Positions 35,430 through 48,400 of a DNA stretch of 64,000 nt are shown piece after piece. The notes below the pieces were generated by a model, which made no database searches, was not told where the DNA came from, and saw only the letters and a list, made by a program, of their open reading frames with translations. Each line of letters opens with the position of its first letter. The stretch's first letter is position 1. The stretch lies in NCBI GenBank assembly GCA_013396915.1, contig VWZL01000351.1:380664-444663 (forward strand). The letters run 5' to 3'. Origin of the DNA: Stercorarius parasiticus (lineage: Eukaryota; Chordata; Aves; Charadriiformes; Stercorariidae). The position numbers and the translations under genes were made by a program.

Positions 35430-35990
35430 GTCTCAGCAAGCCTGGCAGCTAGTGCTAATTATTAGTCACTGCAGACGCTTTGCACGGCTCCTGTGCCTGC
35501 GAGCCGGCGCTGGTGAGCGCAAGCTGCTGAGGAACAGTGCTATTATCGGGTAACATGTCTGGTTACTTTATAGACCCAGTTAACAAGAAAGTGGGGGGGG
35601 AATTCCTACATTGTGCAAAGGACTCTTTTCTGCCCCCCCTGTTGTTTGGACCTTTGCCACTGTTTAAATTTAAGCAGATTTGCTATCCCAACATCTGCAG
35701 TTTGATTATTTGACTATTGCCTGGCGCTCGGTCAAACCACAGCAGAACACACTAGTCTGTGATTTACAGCCTGGGCTGTGATTATAATGGTTTTATTTTA
35801 GTTGGACCCCTATTTACAAGCTCATTTGTATTAGTGCACAGTGTTATAATAACAATGGTAGAATTATTAGGTCTCGCAGAAACAATCGCACATAGTAAAT
35901 GGCTGCAGCTCACAGGGTGCTGCTTAAGTGCTCTAGCAGCCCGGCGATGTCTGTAACACAGGGGTTTCCATTTTAATAGTGAGGGAGGCC
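35430..35990. promoter_or_regulatory. Enhancer-like non-coding segment (candidate)
   Basis: The segment is unique, non-repetitive and mixed in composition. It carries a homeobox core CTAATTATTAG at 35455-35465, a perfect SOX site AACAATGG at 35851-35858, AACAATCG at 35881, and a RUNX-like AACCACAG near 35735. It abuts a CpG-rich patch. This is the look of a conserved element; conservation could not be tested. Confidence 0.35.
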
Positions 35991-36164
35991 GGGGGGGCGA
36001 GAAGAGGACCGGGGAGGGGGAAGGAGCTGAGGAGAAACGTGGTTATTATTCATTCTTTTCTAAGTAAATAGAAAGGACGTGTGTTTCCTGGATTAGCAAC
36101 TGAAAACAAATGCTGAGAGGGGAAAGCACTGGTGTTTCCCTCACCAAGGTTAAATAAGGTAGTC

Positions 36165-36490
36165 TGCAGTGGCGCTGATGGCCACCGGCTGCTGGGAGCT
36201 GCGCCGCTCGCCCTGCGAAATGCTGAGGGGCACCCGCAGCTGCCGGGAGGATCATGGACAGCCCCAGGCATCCCGGGGAGCTGCAGGGAGCCCATGGCCA
36301 CCGGCGCTGGAAGTGTCCAGGGTCACAAGCACAGCCCCACAGGCCTTTCCCGGCGGCGGGGCTGGGAGAAGAAGGAGGCCCTGAGGCCTCCCCACAGTTG
36401 CTGCCTTGGGTCAGCATGAGCCATCATCAGGGCCTCCCACCGCCAGGCAGGGCTGAGTCGTTGCTCCGCAGGCATTTTTCGGGTTTGCCT
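36165..36490. other. Small CpG-rich patch in the gene desert
   Basis: By eye, about 14 CpG fall within 36170-36360 at high GC, an observed/expected ratio near 0.6 by rough count. G-runs at 35981-36025 (GGG, GGGGGGG, GGGG, GGGGG) flank it. It could be an orphan CpG island, a lost or unannotated non-coding promoter, or simply GC-biased sequence. Confidence 0.45.
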
Positions 36491-37230
36491 CGGGATCCCT
36501 GTCTGATGAAAAACTTCCCTTTATCAACAGCAGAAAGAGTACTCGGGGCCATAAATGCTGATCAGCTCGACCCCACAACAAGGCCTTGGCCGCGCATGGC
36601 TGAAGCAGATAGCTGCCACAGACCTCACGCATATGATCTGATGGCATGAGCAGCACTGGCAGCTCCCACCGGAGACTTTGTGGGTGTCCGGCATTTTTGA
36701 AATTTAGGTCTTTTAAGTGACTCGTGGCCCCAGGGGGTCAGCGGCAGAGCTGGGACGGACACATTGGAGGGGAAGCTGGGCTTCAGTCCCTGCAGCTCTC
36801 CCGCTGTCCTGGAAGGGTGTCAGGGAAAGGACAGCTGTCTCCTCTGTGGAAACACTGCTTGAGGATCTCTACCTCCTGCCCCACCACCAGCCGAAACAAA
36901 AGTATTAAAAATTGCTGATTGTCTAGTCTCAGAGAGGAAGAAAACGTCCAACAGATCTGAATTTACTGCCCAGGAATACAGAAATCACAGCCCAGGCTGC
37001 TCTTGTACTTGAGCGGTTGATTTTAGGCTGCATTTTTGCTTGGGCTTTATAGGCCAAAGTGTGCGGGGCTGGAGCTGCTGCTCAGGTTACCAGGACGAAT
37101 TAAAACCACCTGTGGCAGGTGAGGCTACTAGTGGAAGTGGCCAAGGGGAAAATTTAGATTCTGTGAGTTTGAACGCCAGGCACGGATGCTCTGCTTTGAT
37201 CTTAAGGAAAGCTTTTTGAGTGCTTGGGTG

Positions 37231-37231
37231 N
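37231..37231. other. Undetermined base (n)
   Basis: This is the single ambiguous base in the window, in non-coding sequence. It is an assembly or polishing mark, not biology. Confidence 0.99.
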
Positions 37232-40029
37232 CAAATCTACGCAAAATATGGTTTTCTAGAAATTCTCCTCACCTCCTCCCACCATTTTAATGAAAATAGT
37301 AGCTGGTGTTTTCCATACCTTCTGCATGAAGAAAACTCTGTGTTTGTTTCCTCTCATCATTTGAAGTTTTAGGCCTTCTTCTTACTGCTATGTAAGAAAT
37401 ATACAGAGGATATTCACAACAGTGAAGTCTGACTCTAGTGCAAATACAAATATAAAAACCCCATATACATGCCTAATAAGGAATATAAGCAAGGGAGTGA
37501 AGCTAAACATATTTCAGTTCCATATTGTCAAGATGCCCCTGAACAAATAGGACTTATCTGAGACCCCTGGAACTGTGGCCACAATATTGCAGGGGCGTTT
37601 GCTGGTGAACATAGTAACTTGGCTAGTGAACATTGTAACTTTAAAAGGGGCCCGTTGGAAAGTTTTGTTCAAAATAGAAACAACAAACCCGCACTTCTGG
37701 GGTCCTCGAGTGCTTCTGTCCTAGGCAAGAGCAGTTCTCCAGTAGGACTTACTCTATGTCCTAGTGTAATAGCTGGAGATCTCTACCTGTCTCAGAGACT
37801 CCATAATCAGGTAGAAAAATCAAAGAGAGAGTGGGACCAAGAGGTGTTATCATTCTTTGTGCAGAAGGTAAGACAGGGAAACAGCCCTGACCCGACTTGC
37901 AGGGCTTAAGTCCCTTCCCTGATGGGACTCTCTCAGCCATCGCCCTGGGTTGCACATGAGAAAGAGATGAGCTGAATCATCCTCTCTCCTTTGACTATGG
38001 AAGAAGCACTGGGCAACAAAATACTTTATATGGATGTTTCAGACAAACTATTCAAGATGCCTGAGATTAAATCAGGTTTAAGATATTCTAGCTAAGACGC
38101 TAGGTGTACAGCTGTGGATTCTTGACACCTGTCCTGTGCTTAGCTACCCTTCCTCTTACAGATGATGTTTGGTATTGCTGACCAGCTCTGGTAAAGAGTA
38201 AAATCTTTTAAAGCTAAGAGAAAAAGTGGTATTTCTCTTCCTCTGGCTGACCTGTAAGTGTACCTCTATCTGTTTGAAAGCTGCTGGTTTCCTGGGTGTT
38301 TTGGTCTTTCCTGAAAGAACCTTCTGACAAGAATTCTGTGTAGTGAGATGTTTTAGTGCTTTATGTAGGCCCTTTGTACTAATTGATTCCCCAGTGCATT
38401 AGCATCACCAAAGATAGATTAATCTTCTTTTCATTTTAGTGCTGAGATCAATGTCTCTGTCAACATAGTTTATTGAACCTGGTAGAGTTTTACCACTCGC
38501 CTTTGCCTCCCCCAGGATGGCCTTTCTCTTAAGTAAGTCCTGAGAAAGGATCCCTCTTTAAAACTCTGTCTGGCCAAGCTGAGAATTGGAATTGCACTCC
38601 GGTGGGGCATGATCCAATGCCAAAGTCCCTCCCATTTCATCACATCTGCCAGATTTCCCAGCAGCTGGCATGTCATCCTTTAGGACGACAGCTTTAGGAA
38701 TCAAGTTGTCTTTTTGCCAGGGAGAAATTAGGGTGGACTCCTCCACTAAAGGGAAGGACTAATGGGAGATACTTTCACACATAGGCTGTGCAGCCTGGGC
38801 TCTTCTCACAGACCTAACACAACAATTCTGCAGTACAAAACCTGTTTTCTGACAGAGCCAAATGTCGTCCTTGTATTTTTCAGGTGCCATTGTATTAATT
38901 CCTTCAAAACTTGGCAATAACAGCCTTTCTCTGTTTCCATTTCTTTTATTATCTGTTTTACTCAGGCCAATTGAAATTTTATGACTTCTTCTTTCCAGAA
39001 GAAAGTGCTGGGATAGGGTTGGCACTGAGAACAAAGCCCTGAGTCAGTCCGTATAGCCACCGGCCAGCACTGCAAGAACATGAAGCCACCACGGCTCCAC
39101 TGTCCTCTGCTGTCTCCATGTAACCTTCTCCCCATGGAGCCAGCCTGTAAGGATATTGCACACTAACAAGAGTGCCGAAGCTCTTAATAACTGTCCATTC
39201 AAAGTCAGCTTTATTGTACTGTATCTCGCCTGTCATCTTTGTCTTATATAAGAAAAATCAGGCTGAGAAGTAATTCCGGTATAATTACGCAGCCTTATAA
39301 AAGAGACTGCAAAGAAGAGGATTTGTAGATGGTCTTGCCTGAGCTCATTTATTTCATGCCACAATAGCCTGGGAAAAGCAGTCTTTCTGCTTGCTTATAT
39401 GGGTGGCACAGACAGCAGAGGGTTCAGCCCCTCCTTGGGTGCCGAGTCTGCTTCTGCTGAGGGTGTTGGTAAATTGCCGCTGACTTCAGTGGGAGATGGA
39501 CATGATCTCTTTTGGTTTGGGTTTGCCCTGTTGTCTCTTCTCTTTGCTTTTAAAACGGTCAGTCCCTGCAAACTTTCTGTGCATCGGCTGCTTCCACCAA
39601 CTTCAAGGATATATTTGAGTGGATGAAGATTATCTGCTCATATGTGGCTTGCAAGATTAGAGCCAAAGATAAATAACTAGATGCACAAATCTTGCCTAAG
39701 AGGGCTGAGACGGAGCTTAGCTTACTTACCTGCTTCTGCCACATGCAGTGAACCTGACTTGTAGCCCTGCTCTGTCTTCAGCATTGTGCTAAATCATTCA
39801 CGGCACAGCACTTCCAAAAGAGGTGGGAACCCCCACATCTACAGGGAAAAGCAAACAAACAGATTGGTGAATTTAATTGTAGAGTTCCCACACACAGCTC
39901 TGCATTTAAAATTAGTATAAACAAATAGATCTGACAAGCTGGGCTACTTAGAAAAGAAGCTAGCAATGCAAACCAGAGAAAAATCAGTTTGCATTTATGA
40001 TAGTCTGATCACTTATACTTTCATTAAAC

Positions 40030-40190
40030 AAAATACTTAAGTAGATCTTATGCTTCAATGAAGTTGAAGGGACTTAAATATATGCTTAAAATTCTGCAAG
40101 TGCTTAAAAGTTTTGCCAAACAAGGATGCAAGTCCTCAAAGTGCTCGGGCTGAGTGTATACTTAAGTGTTTTGCTGAATCAGATCCATGG
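40030..40190 (+). mobile_element. Two diverged copies of an ancient amniote repeat
   Basis: GAAGTTGAAGGGACTTAAAT...ATGCTTAAAATT...GTGCTTAAAAGTTTTGCC, then ATACTTAAGTGTTTTGCTGA followed by ATCAG, match the common sauropsid motif GGGACTTAAGCACATGCTTAAAGTTAAGC and CTTAAGTGCTTTGCTGAATC. The family is old; no coding capacity. Confidence 0.5.
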
Positions 40191-43100
40191 TGTCACAGAG
40201 CCTTGAAGCGAGCTCAGAGGCTTCAGCCTAGATGAGGGATAAAACCAAGCAGCATAACAGGAAACTCTCAGGGTTTTCCAGAGTCTAGTGCATAATTAGA
40301 TTAAATGTGCAATCCTGTTTTGGGATTATGAATGGGTTTGGGGCTTTTTTTAGCTCATTAAAAAGAGAAAGAGCCTTCCTTTGCAGATATATACAATATC
40401 TGTCAGGCAGCTTTTCCTACACTTGCACTTTCATAGTATCTGGCATTTCAAAATTAAAGAAATGTCAGTGACGCTGCAGTTTAGTCCCGAGTAGTAAAAA
40501 ATGTCCAGTTTGTGAGGGCAAATCCTTCTTCTGTGTTCATCCATATAGTGTTAAATTAATTCCCAAGTTTCCCTTGGGCAGCTAAATGGATTGTAATGGT
40601 TTTGCAAGCACTGCATAACACTGACCATAACAATTACATCTAAGCTGTGCTAACCATACATTTCAGCAAACAATTCTTCTTGTTTATATACCTTATGGCA
40701 CATAAGAGCATTTATTTTAATTTACACTTTACATATTTAAAATATATTTCCCGTGCCTCTGATCAGTGCTAGCCACATCCGTTGCCTGCAGAAATGCATG
40801 AAGCAGAGCAGATTGAATAGCTTCTTCCCACTGCTGCATGTCTTCATTCCCCTTAAAATTCTATCCTATTATTCAGCCCCAGCCCAATCATGCCCTCCAG
40901 CACTGCTGAATTTCAAGGAGGTGATAACCACTTTGAAATTGATGGAAAGAGCCATAAAGAGGACTAAAGGCATAAAAAGCGTGTGTTACCTTCTCACTGA
41001 CCTTGTCTGTATCTGGTATGTGATTCCTTTCAACTGCTTGAATTTAAAGTTTGAATTTATTCAGTTACCCCAGCATAGGTCCTGAAACTGTACAATCTAT
41101 TGAGCAAAATGTCAATGTTTTTAACAAAGATGTTGCACGTCTGAGGAGAACTAGTCTATCTACACTATTATCTACACTAATCTCAGGCTTGATGCATACT
41201 GTTTGCTGGTGTTCTGCAAACGCCCCACTCCTGGGGCAGGAACAGCTGCCAGCCCTCGTTATCTGGGCTCACATAGCCCCAAATGTGTGTGACCCACCAG
41301 GAGCTAAGGTTGGGTGACCCAGGCTGACTCCTTGCAGAGACATTAGTGTGTCTCTGCTCCATGATCCTCAGGTAGCAGCTTCTCCCTTGTCTGGGATATC
41401 TCAGCAGTCCCCCATCATCTTCCTCTCTCCTGTGAGCACAAAGTCAAGAACTGGCTGTGGAGCAATGCCCACCCCAGGACCTTCAGATGTGCCCTGATGC
41501 CTGAAGTTGGGACCGCAGGCCAGATTTGGCTGGACAGTGCTCTAGCAAAATCGTAAGCAACTCTAAATTTGTGAAAGCAGTTTCATTACAAGATGTCGTT
41601 GGGGTCCTTGCCTTACATATGCCTTATATATCTGACTTTAAAGGGGGTTAGCAGCGAGGCTTAGAGTCTAGCTGAAAGGTGCAGGAAATAACAATAGTAG
41701 AAGTTATGAAGATATATGAGGGCTTGATTCCCTGTGGGCCTCCATTCCCCTGCTGTGTCTCCACAAAGATGTCAGAGCTCGTCCATGTGACGCAGCCCAG
41801 ACTCCGGGTGAGGGTCCCCCCTTCACCCAGCACGGTAGCTAGGCAAGCCATGCTGTGGGCCCTCCCTGCGGGTTACAAGCAGTGGCTCTGCCCCGGGTCC
41901 AGAGTCCTCACCTCACTCTACACATAATAGTATAGATGCACTACCTGTCCTTTTTCTCCAGGCTTCCGCTCCAGAGTGCAGTAGCCAAATCCAGGAAAGG
42001 CCATAAGTTGCCATTTTCTGCTGTCAGCAAATTACTACGCAGACGGGCCCAAAAGGAGGTGTGGAGGCAGGCACAGCACAGCGCTTGCATGCTGCTCACT
42101 GCTGCTCCAAAGGGGACGAAACTTGGGCATTGACTTTACTCACATACATCTTTCAAGGCATGATCTAACCATAATTACTTTAAAAAAATGCCATCATATC
42201 TCAATGGATAGTATTCTGCCACATCAGCTTTAAAATCTACTGAATGCAGGAGCAGTTGAGATCTAGACCTCCTGTGAGTGATAAGAGTCGTCAGTAATGA
42301 GGAAATTAGCAGCTGGAAGATAAAGATGCCAAGGAAAAATGAAATAAACATGCCTTTCAAAAGCACTTGGGAAAATATCATTGAGAATGCTCAATTAAAT
42401 ATGGTTATTGTTTAAAACTTACGGGCGGAGGCAACGGTAGGCAAGGAACTGCTGTGCCTGTTGAATCCTACCCCTTTGTTTGAGCAACAGCACAAATCCC
42501 GATAGATGTGGGATCTTTTTTTATTAGCTTGCCCCCCACCCCACATATAGTTATCTTTATTTATAGCATCTCTAACAGCATATTGGTTTGCAACCTTGAT
42601 TTATAATATTGGAAATGCTGGCACACCATTTTGTTTGCGTAGAAGTTAGCTAGGTGAATTGCATAGCTGAGCTGTAATGTTGCCATGAGGAATAGCAGAT
42701 GTTTAGCTGTTTTCATTTCCACTCCTCTGTGGACAATCAACAACGTCTGATAACTTCTCTCGCTTGCTATGAGGTGGCCCAGAAATCTAAGTGGGGGGTC
42801 TGGCCAGAGCATCCTACACTGCTGAATCAGCAGAATACCTCCATCAGCCTCTACATGGGCTTAATGACAGTGGATAGCTCAGTAATTTGGCCATTGTTTA
42901 GAGCTTTTTATGTGCTTCTGATTGCCCTAGGTCTGTTGCCAAACTTTTTGGGGTTGTTTTGCATATGTTATATAGTCCTCTTCTGGGACTTCCCACAAAA
43001 CATCAAGCACCTTTCTTTTCTCTTCTTCAGGAACTGAAAGCACACAGTACAGATGGCTGAGAAATATTTTTCCCCTAGTGAATATTTTCACTAAAATGGA

Positions 43101-43633
43101 AACATCTTTATTATAACTGAATTTCCCATAAACTCTTACTGAGAAAACCTCCTGCTTTTCAGAGGAAAACAAACAAGCAAGTAAAATCCTCAGCCCACCC
43201 TTGTGCTCAGCAAGTTCCCCCAGCTAAGGATCTAGCCAGGCTGCAAAAATTGTGTTGTGTAATGCCATGGAAATGTAAGAAACACAAAAAATCACTCACT
43301 CATTCCTCAGTCAAGCTATCTTCCAACTCTTTACCACCCGATTTAAACAGATATCCGTCCAGTGACTGCAGGGGAACTTCTCTCTGGGGGAGTCCTAGAT
43401 TGCATGATGCAGAGTCTGTGTCACCCAAATAATGGCACTATTATTTGCACTAGTACACTTCAGCTCAGTTGCACTCATTGCTCTTAATTGATCAGGGTGC
43501 GTTGGAGCCGCAGCGAGTTGTAAACCAGCTGATTCAATCCGATATCAAAGCTGAATCATGCCGAACCAGTGTAGGTTGATCAATTTTGAGCCACGCTCAA
43601 GAAGCATGGCTACTTGAAAGGGTGTTAACTTCA

Positions 43634-43692
43634 CCAGTTTCAAGGGAGTTACTCCTGGTTTGTGCCACTGTAAAAAAGAACAGAGCTGAGTC
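43634..43692 (+). mobile_element. Ancient interspersed repeat remnant
   Basis: AGTTTCAAGGGAGTTACTCC then TGGTTTGTGCCACTGTAA resembles the old motif CTTCAATGGGAGTTACTCCTGATTTACACCAGTGTAA. The GGAGTTACTCC palindrome is intact. Confidence 0.5.
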
Positions 43693-45190
43693 GTGAGTCA
43701 TTACCCGTCTCGTTTTTGCTGCTTCTATTTTCAGAGCAGATCTGCTGGCTTTGCTACTGGCTGAGCTCGCAGTGATGCTTTTTGGAGCTTCTTGCTAGTT
43801 AAACAGGGGTAGACTTTGTTCTCTGTGGGAGAGCAGAGAGAATTGGGATGGTATGAGCTGTGAAAGGCTGAAACCCAAAGGCTCACATAGTATTTTTAGT
43901 AATATTATAAAATACAGGTGCCCCAAAGCCTAGGTTTTGTCTCAGCTGGTAAAAAGCATTTGAGGGCAGTCATTCTGTGGCCATATTGGGTTCCCAAAAA
44001 ATATACTTGTCCTGAGCGATTAAAAAAAATGTTCCAGGGAAAACAGTTTATGGTATGACATGGACCTGGACAAAGATGCCTGAGGCGAATAGTTACTTTG
44101 AACCCCTTAAGTATCTTTGCATTGCCGTATAATCAGGAGATATTTTTAATAGAGACAGCTATTTTAGAACTCACTCCTCTGACATGGGCATGCACAGGCA
44201 GGATGTATCCATTTGCTAAGACAGGCGATGTAGCAATCCATCAGCTGAGAAACATCTGAAAAAGGGTGGTTTTCCTCAAAAGGAAAATGGCTAAAGAAAG
44301 CATATGGCTTTCAGAGGAGGACTACTTTATTATTATTAAAGAATCCATTCCACATAAGGTTTTTAGTCTGACATTTAGCATTTGAACTATCCCATGTGGT
44401 CCAGCGTTGTAGCTATTAAAATCACTTGTTTGCACCCACCAGTCAGCAAGAAATTCTGTGGCTAAGGTGCTGTGTTCATATCTTCCTTTTCCACCCCAGC
44501 TGCCATTAACTGTCTGGGCTATGCTTTCAGAAACCACTCGTTGCCTGAAACAAGATGTGGTAGGAGCCATTACAAATTGACGGATTCTGTTTGCAGACTT
44601 AGGGATGGATACCATGCCCACGGGAACTAATGAGAGTTGCGTCTTCCACGCACACATTGCTTTTGGGTACAGTTTGTCCTGAAGATTGCCATGCTGGCAA
44701 AGATCTGCAAATGAATAGGATGAAATTCTCCCCTCTGTAGGCAGCCAGCATGGGGTGCGTGCTTTACCACAGTCTCTTAAGAGCCTTATTTTGACAACAC
44801 AGTAATGTACAGCCATTCTGTTGGTCTTCTGAAAATTAGTGAATTCCAGTCTTTTAACTGGTGTCACGTTGTTATGAATCACCACCAAAATATTTTCAGT
44901 GCTCCTTGGAATAAATAGAAAACTCAAGGAAAAGCAGAAGAGATAAATAGGAATTTAATACTTACATTAGGAGCCATAAAATTACTTTAGTTAGAGCCCT
45001 ATAAGTCTGGATATAGAATATGCTGAATAAAGTTGCCTCTTTGTTTCTTTTAGGCTACCTTTTCTTTAATTTGCAGTCATGCCAGGTTGAGATGATTTGT
45101 GTTTCTGTGCTGCAACCCAGCAATCAGACAAAGTACCATACTGTGCTGGTACACAAGCTAAAGAGAGCTTGTGGACTGCAAGCTCCACTC

Positions 45191-45217
45191 TGGTGTGTGT
45201 GTGTGCATGCATGTGTA
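45191..45217. repeat. TG dinucleotide microsatellite with CATG
   Basis: A short alternating purine-pyrimidine run (TG repeats then CATGCATGTG), a typical Z-DNA-prone simple repeat. Confidence 0.85.
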
Positions 45218-45295
45218 GATATGCCTGGGTCGGAAGAAATTGGAGGAGATCCTCCTACCACTGGGATGGATCCTGCTGCTATTGTACCCAGCCGT

Positions 45296-45400
45296 TTTCC
45301 ATGCAACCCTGTTGACTTTGGTGGAGTTACTCCATTTGCATGGCAAGGATTCTTAAAACAGAACTTGGACTATTGAAGTCAATGGAACTTTGCCATGTCC
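45296..45400 (+). mobile_element. Ancient interspersed repeat remnant
   Basis: TTGACTTTGGTGGAGTTACTCC and, 60 bp on, TTGAAGTCAATGGAACTTTGCC carry the paired TTGACTTCAATGG-type cores of the old palindromic amniote repeats in opposite orientation. Confidence 0.5.
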
Positions 45401-48400
45401 ATTTTCTTCATGAGAAGCAGGGATATTGTTGGCTTAAAATTACAATCAGCTTTCAATTATTATTTCTGGCTTGGGAGGGAAGGGCTTAGAGAGGAAAATG
45501 GATGGAGAGAAACATTGATTAAAGCCAACAGAAGGAGTTTGAGAGCAGCATCATTATGCTTTCTCAGAACAACAGCAACACAACACATCTCCAAAAGAAT
45601 GTAGACTGATGGCAAATTGCAAGACTTGTATATTTTCCCTTAGGAAAAATGCTGTGGTGAAAAATGTTAATGATTTTTAAATAATGCTCCATTTTGCAGG
45701 AAACAATTTTCCAAGCAATCTTTGCCTCCAAAGCAATTGCTGACCATTTAATGACATAGTAAGTACCAAATACTGGCAGAAAGTGTATGTGGTAAGGACC
45801 ATATAATCACAAAGTAAACTCACCATTATTTTTGCCTTAAAAACCAGCACACGTGTTAAATGATATTTTTGTGTCTGCTGTGTATAATTACCAAGCACCA
45901 TACACTTCGGGAATACATAATTACTATGTATATGCCTTGCACTAGGAGTATACAATTACTCCCTCAGGTTCAAATTCTTCCCTTGGATGCTATGACTGTC
46001 CTGTGTGAAGGGCCAAGTGTAAGCCCAAATATAGGATCCTTAGTGAACAGGACTTTGGGGACTTTCACATAAATAGCCAAGCCAACATCTTATCCTGTTC
46101 TGGCTTCCTTGAGAAAACTTTGGGTGAGGCCAAGGTCTAAAGCAAAAGTTGCAAAGGAACTACAGGCTGGCTCAGTTGCTTTAGCTTTATCACAAAGACA
46201 AAGGTGCTTCATCTCCCTCTGTCTTCCTCTTGCCATTGCATTACTGCATTGGACAACACTGTGTCCACCTTCAAAAGGAGCTAGAAAATTTCAAAATGGG
46301 TGCAGGAAAAAGAATGACACTGTGTCTGGGAAACATGTCCGACAGGCAGAGACTTAAGGTGTCAACAGGAAGTTCAAAGGGGTGACTGGAAAAAACACTA
46401 GGTACAAAGTCAACTAAAGGCACAACAAAATGGGTGCATGGAAACTACTGTCAGACAAGACCAACTGAAAAATTAAGGGTAGCAGTTTTAACAGTCAAAG
46501 TAATTAACCACTGAAGCAAACTGCTCAGGAAACTATGAAGTCTCCACCTCTGAATGTCCCCTAATCAAACACTGGGTGTCTTTCTGGAAGGAAGACAAAC
46601 AGAAATTATGGGGCTCAGGTGAAACAGGGCATCATTCTATGGCCATCAACACACAGAAAGCCACACTGGTGCCAGTGCAAAATGCCTTGAAACCCTGACC
46701 TGATGGGAGAATTCAGGAATCAGAAAAATCTGAGGTTGAGCACACATAAGAGACTCAATGACAAACTCAACTCTGAAGGCTGCCCTGTTTGGAGAGTGAC
46801 TCCGCTGCCATCAATGACAGTACGTGGAGCTGAGCGGGGTGCAGATGGGAGCAGAGCCAAGCATGTGACAGCCCTTTTGCCAGTGTTTGGGATGTGTTGG
46901 CATGGGCATTGGGCAGAAGCAGCCTCCAAAACTCTGAGGAGCAGAATAACAGTTCCCGTCCAGGGAGCATAGCATGAACGATTTGGAAAATGGGCAAGGA
47001 TAGAGGAGAAAATGAGGAAACTTCTTGGGAAAGGCTCTACACTGAAATATGGTGCATAAGGGCATTTCTCACATCACTGCATATTGAGCAGATGAATATA
47101 GCGATATATCTGCCTGAGGCTTTATTTCCCAAACCCTCCCGTGCAGAAAACTCCCAGTTCCCTGGAAGGGCAGTGGTAAAACCAGCAGGGTCACCCAGCT
47201 GCTGGGCTCCTAGAGGGAAGAGAGAGTCAGGGGATTTCTGGGCTGAATTGCTGAATGAATCCTTGGGGATGTTGCTTGGTGCTGTGGATGTGATGGCCAG
47301 TGTCAGTGGTCAGTACAACAAAGGGCAGAGAGAAAACCAGAGCTATAGGCAGACATGATATCTGTATCACACCAAATTTTCAGAGAATGCACAGAATGGT
47401 TAACCAGAATAAAATATTTTGCCAGAAAACTGCCAGTTCTGCAAAGTTATTTGCTATTGACTGCAAGCTTCTAAAGGCCTGTTAAATCCTTTTAGTGAGG
47501 AAGAATCTTTTAGCTGTGAGAGACAGAATTAGTTGATCTCCATCTGATACCTTTGCATCATGGGTGTGTATGTTGTAGGCTTTTTTTCAGCCAAGTTCCC
47601 GAAGCCTCTTTTGTCAAAGGATATGCAGCAGGGAGCGAAAATACTCTCTTTTCCTTTTGGGTTCCCGCTTTAACTTGTTTTTCTCCCTATGGTCAGTAGC
47701 TGGCAAGTGGTCACTTGTTGTGTTTGAGGCAAGGAAGAACATGGCTTGAGCAAATGAATGTAACCATGGGACTATAAACCCAAGTCACTAATGCTCTGCT
47801 ATCCCTTCCTGTGACTCAGCGACGCTGGTATATCTGAGGCACATCCTGCCACCCTCTTTAACATTGTCTCACCAAGTACTTGATGCCTGAGTTTTAGAAA
47901 CCTTTCTGAGTCAGAGCTGTGCTGTATTGTTGGAGATAGATAAGGGCTCTGGGTCACTGCAACTCAGTGTGTGCCTGGCTTGCTTAATCTGAAGCCCATT
48001 ATACGAGGGAACAATTAGCTTGATTTTCTCTGTCTTCACTTTTGTACTGTGCAGTCTAGGGATCTCAAAGCAAATGCTAATTAGTAAAGACCTCAATTTA
48101 AATTTAAAACCATACTATAAGATTTTGGGAGAAAGGTTCAATTTCGCTAGTACAGTCCCACCAGTGCTAACCAAATCCTGCCTGTTCATGTAAGTCTTCC
48201 ATATAAATATCACAAGCATTAATTATTTTACCATCAATTGCCAGTGGAAAGCAACTGAGAGCTATTTCAGTGCGGAGCATTTTGCCGTGCATCTAAGTAG
48301 GTGATTTAACAAACCTCAGGCTAATGTCAAAGGTCCGGATGGCTCTCACACTTACAGGCTACTGCACTTTGCACTGCCTGAGGTCTGCTGTGCCTCAGCT

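Larger units (their letters stand above)
32601..40020. other. Intergenic, no supported gene; includes an enhancer-like and CpG-rich segment
   Basis: Apart from an old repeat remnant near 32657-32700 and 33340-33425, a CAG microsatellite, the segment at 35.43-36.49 kb and one undetermined base at 37231, I see only unique non-coding sequence. Open frames in the GC-rich part (36.05-36.65 kb) overlap in several frames on both strands, as expected from low stop-codon density rather than coding. Confidence 0.7.

Noticed and set aside
36046..36656. Several frames of 80-131 codons in the CpG-rich patch
   Set aside because: High GC lowers stop frequency; frames compete on both strands and none is recognisable.
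37231..37231. The n as a sign of a collapsed gap
   Set aside because: A single ambiguous base with continuous flanks is a base-call issue, not a gap run.
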